Source: Paenibacillus sophorae
GTDB taxonomy: Bacteria > Bacillota > Bacilli > Paenibacillales > Paenibacillaceae
Direction: 5' to 3'
DNA length: 64,000 nucleotides
Assembly: GCF_018966525.1 (NCBI RefSeq)
Contig: NZ_CP076607.1
Span: 868,001 to 932,000, forward strand
This document shows, piece by piece, positions 62,732 through 64,000 of this stretch. The position numbers were made by a program, and so were the translations under genes. The notes beneath the pieces were generated by a model that saw only the letters and a list, made by a program, of their open reading frames with translations, did not search any database and was not told the origin of the DNA. Each line of letters opens with the position of its first letter. Within the stretch, counting starts at the first letter, position 1.

Positions 62732-63251
62732 TTTTGGGGGCCGGGCATGGACGCTGTGGGGCGGCGCAGATGGGCTGTGCCGCCTGTCCTTTCAGCATGA
62801 TACGGAGGAAACGGCAAAGGCCTGGCTGGATCGCTACGCTCCCGGCAGCGGCGTGGCCGACGATAAACGGCCCTTTGAGGAATGGGGGGTGATTCGTCTG
62901 CTGGAGGACTACTTTGCCGGGCATCGTACGGACTTCCAGGAGCTGCCGCTTGATCTCCGGGGAACGGCTTTTCAGCGGCAGGTATGGACGGCGCTGGCCG
63001 ATATCCCGTATGGCGCGGTCATTACGTACGCGGAGCTGGCGGAGAGGATCGGCCGACCCAAGGCGATGCGCGCCGTGGGCGCGGCGAACGGCCGCAACCC
63101 GCTTCCGGTGTTTCTTCCCTGCCACCGGGTCATTGGGGCGAACGGCACTCTGACGGGCTATGCCGGAGGGCTTCGGCTCAAGCAGGAGCTGCTCGAACTC
63201 GAAGGAATCGCCCATGTGGCGGCGGCTGGACATGAACGATTTGCTTTTTGA
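62697..63251 (+). CDS. ogt: Methylated-DNA-[protein]-cysteine S-methyltransferase
   Basis: 184 residues. The active-site PCHRV has nucleophile Cys142; the RAVGAANGRNP and GTAFQRQVW motifs are complete. It removes alkyl groups from O6-alkylguanine in one suicidal step. The ATG at 62697 lies within the adaA frame (35-base overlap) behind AAGGAGGA. AdaB in Bacillus occupies the same position. Confidence 0.95.
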   Translation: MSQNTIYRHTLNFGGRAWTLWGGADGLCRLSFQHDTEETAKAWLDRYAPGSGVADDKRPFEEWGVIRLLEDYFAGHRTDFQELPLDLRGTAFQRQVWTALADIPYGAVITYAELAERIGRPKAMRAVGAANGRNPLPVFLPCHRVIGANGTLTGYAGGLRLKQELLELEGIAHVAAAGHERFAF

Positions 63252-64000
63252 GCTTCCGCTTCCGGAGCTGTTCAATTGGGAAGCATGTCTCGAATATATG
63301 GCGCGTTCACCGCTGGAATGTCTATATAGAACGGATGGCGAAGGGGTCACCCGCCTGCTTCGGGCGGATGGGGCGGCGCTGCTGGTCCGGCTGACAGCCC
63401 CCGACCCGGGGCTGCTGCGGGTGGAGCTGCTGGAAGGAGAGCGGCCCGGGGAAGCGGGATTGGAAGACCTGGCGCATTATATCCGCGACTGGTACGACCT
63501 GGACCGCGACTTGCGGCCGTTCTATAAGCTGGCGGAAGGCGATCCTTTGCTCGGGCCGCTTACGGAACGTTTCCGGGGCCTGCGTATTGTCGGCATCCCC
63601 GATTTGTTCGAGGCCTTGTGCTGGGCGATTCTCGGGCAGCAGGTTAATTTGGCCTTTGCGTATAAGCTGAAGGCGCGGATTGCGGAGGGCTATGGCGAGT
63701 CCGTTCTGTGGTCGGGACATCGCTACCATCTGTTCCCGCCGCCGGAGTTGCTTCTTGGCGCGGCGGAGGAGGATTTATGCGCACTCCAGCTTAGCCGGAG
63801 CAAGGCGCGGACGATCCTTGCGGTCGCGGATCTTATGGCTGGCGGTTCGCTGAGCCGGGAGGAGCTGCTGGCTCTTGGCTCGCCGGAGGAAGCCGAGGCA
63901 AGACTTACAGCGGTGAGGGGAATCGGCCCCTGGACCGCCCAGTACGTGAGGATGCGCTGCCTGCGCGACGCCACGGCTTTTCCCACCGGGGATGTCGGCC
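63232..64000 (+). CDS. alkA: DNA-3-methyladenine glycosylase AlkA (3' partial)
   Basis: The gene overlaps the end of ogt (63251) by 20 bases and remains open to the window edge; at least 256 codons. It starts MNDLLFELPLPELFNWEACL, with the HhH-GPD motif LTAVRGIGPWTAQYVRMRCL and the catalytic Asp in FPTGDVG. It removes alkylated bases such as 3-methyladenine. With adaA and ogt it forms the adaptive-response operon. Confidence 0.9.
   Translation, partial: MNDLLFELPLPELFNWEACLEYMARSPLECLYRTDGEGVTRLLRADGAALLVRLTAPDPGLLRVELLEGERPGEAGLEDLAHYIRDWYDLDRDLRPFYKLAEGDPLLGPLTERFRGLRIVGIPDLFEALCWAILGQQVNLAFAYKLKARIAEGYGESVLWSGHRYHLFPPPELLLGAAEEDLCALQLSRSKARTILAVADLMAGGSLSREELLALGSPEEAEARLTAVRGIGPWTAQYVRMRCLRDATAFPTGDVG

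Overview
The window is a piece of a Gram-positive, spore-forming chromosome, most likely a Paenibacillus. The reasons are strong AGGAGG-type ribosome binding sites, frequent GTG/TTG starts, a YesM/YesN two-component pair beside a sugar ABC importer without its own ATPase, the sporulation genes prkA-yhbH-spoVR, an intracellular subtilisin of the Bacillus ISP type, an SLH-anchored extracellular protease and a ywqA/ywqB-like SNF2-SWIM pair. Species is not determined. Family members related to nitrogenase or molybdenum metabolism (nitrogenase-associated ArsC-like protein, NifX-like protein, ModD) suggest, but do not prove, kinship with nitrogen-fixing paenibacilli.

Layout. 1-6.6 kb: two-component system and sugar ABC importer. 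6.8-8.1 kb: membrane acyltransferase. 8.2-10.5 kb: an AT-rich accessory patch with an AbrB/Doc toxin-antitoxin pair, a piece of the 3' end of tmRNA (a likely old integration scar), an HTH gene and small orphans. 10.6-12.6 kb: an intracellular subtilisin translationally coupled to an endonuclease I-type nuclease, behind a LexA/DinR-like SOS box. 12.7-18.6 kb: a TetR- and AraC-controlled redox cluster in which two oxidoreductases (SDR and Old Yellow Enzyme) are broken. 18.6-22.6 kb: LysR regulator with a divergent EamA exporter, an ECF sigma/DUF4179 pair and an Rpn-nuclease remnant. 22.9-25.6 kb: tRNA-Leu(CAG), MATE exporter, nitrogenase-associated ArsC-like and NifX-like proteins. 25.7-27.6 kb: two glycosyltransferases. 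27.8-32.0 kb: a promoter, a leader with terminator-like and alternative helices, an SsuBCA-type ABC importer and a radical SAM enzyme with a CX8CX2C cluster motif. 32.3-33.7 kb: an intact IS3-family element. 34.3-39.2 kb: prkA-yhbH-spoVR. 39.7-48.2 kb: modD, yebC, udk, a DsrE-like protein, threonine aldolase, alanine dehydrogenase, a PucR regulator and its N-carbamoyl amino acid/allantoate hydrolase target. 48.4-53.2 kb: giant SLH-anchored subtilase and a small acetyltransferase. 53.3-58.4 kb: SNF2 helicase and SWIM protein. 58.5-61.4 kb: diguanylate cyclase and papain-like protein. 61.7-62.0 kb: MFS remnant. 62.1-64.0 kb: the adaptive-response operon adaA-ogt-alkA, cut by the window end.

Best candidates for something new: (i) the leader-controlled ABC importer plus radical SAM operon, whose substrate cannot be read from the sequence; (ii) the SOS-box-associated intracellular protease/nuclease operon, which could act in DNA-damage-triggered degradation. 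All functional statements are inferred from sequence motifs and family knowledge; no search was run.
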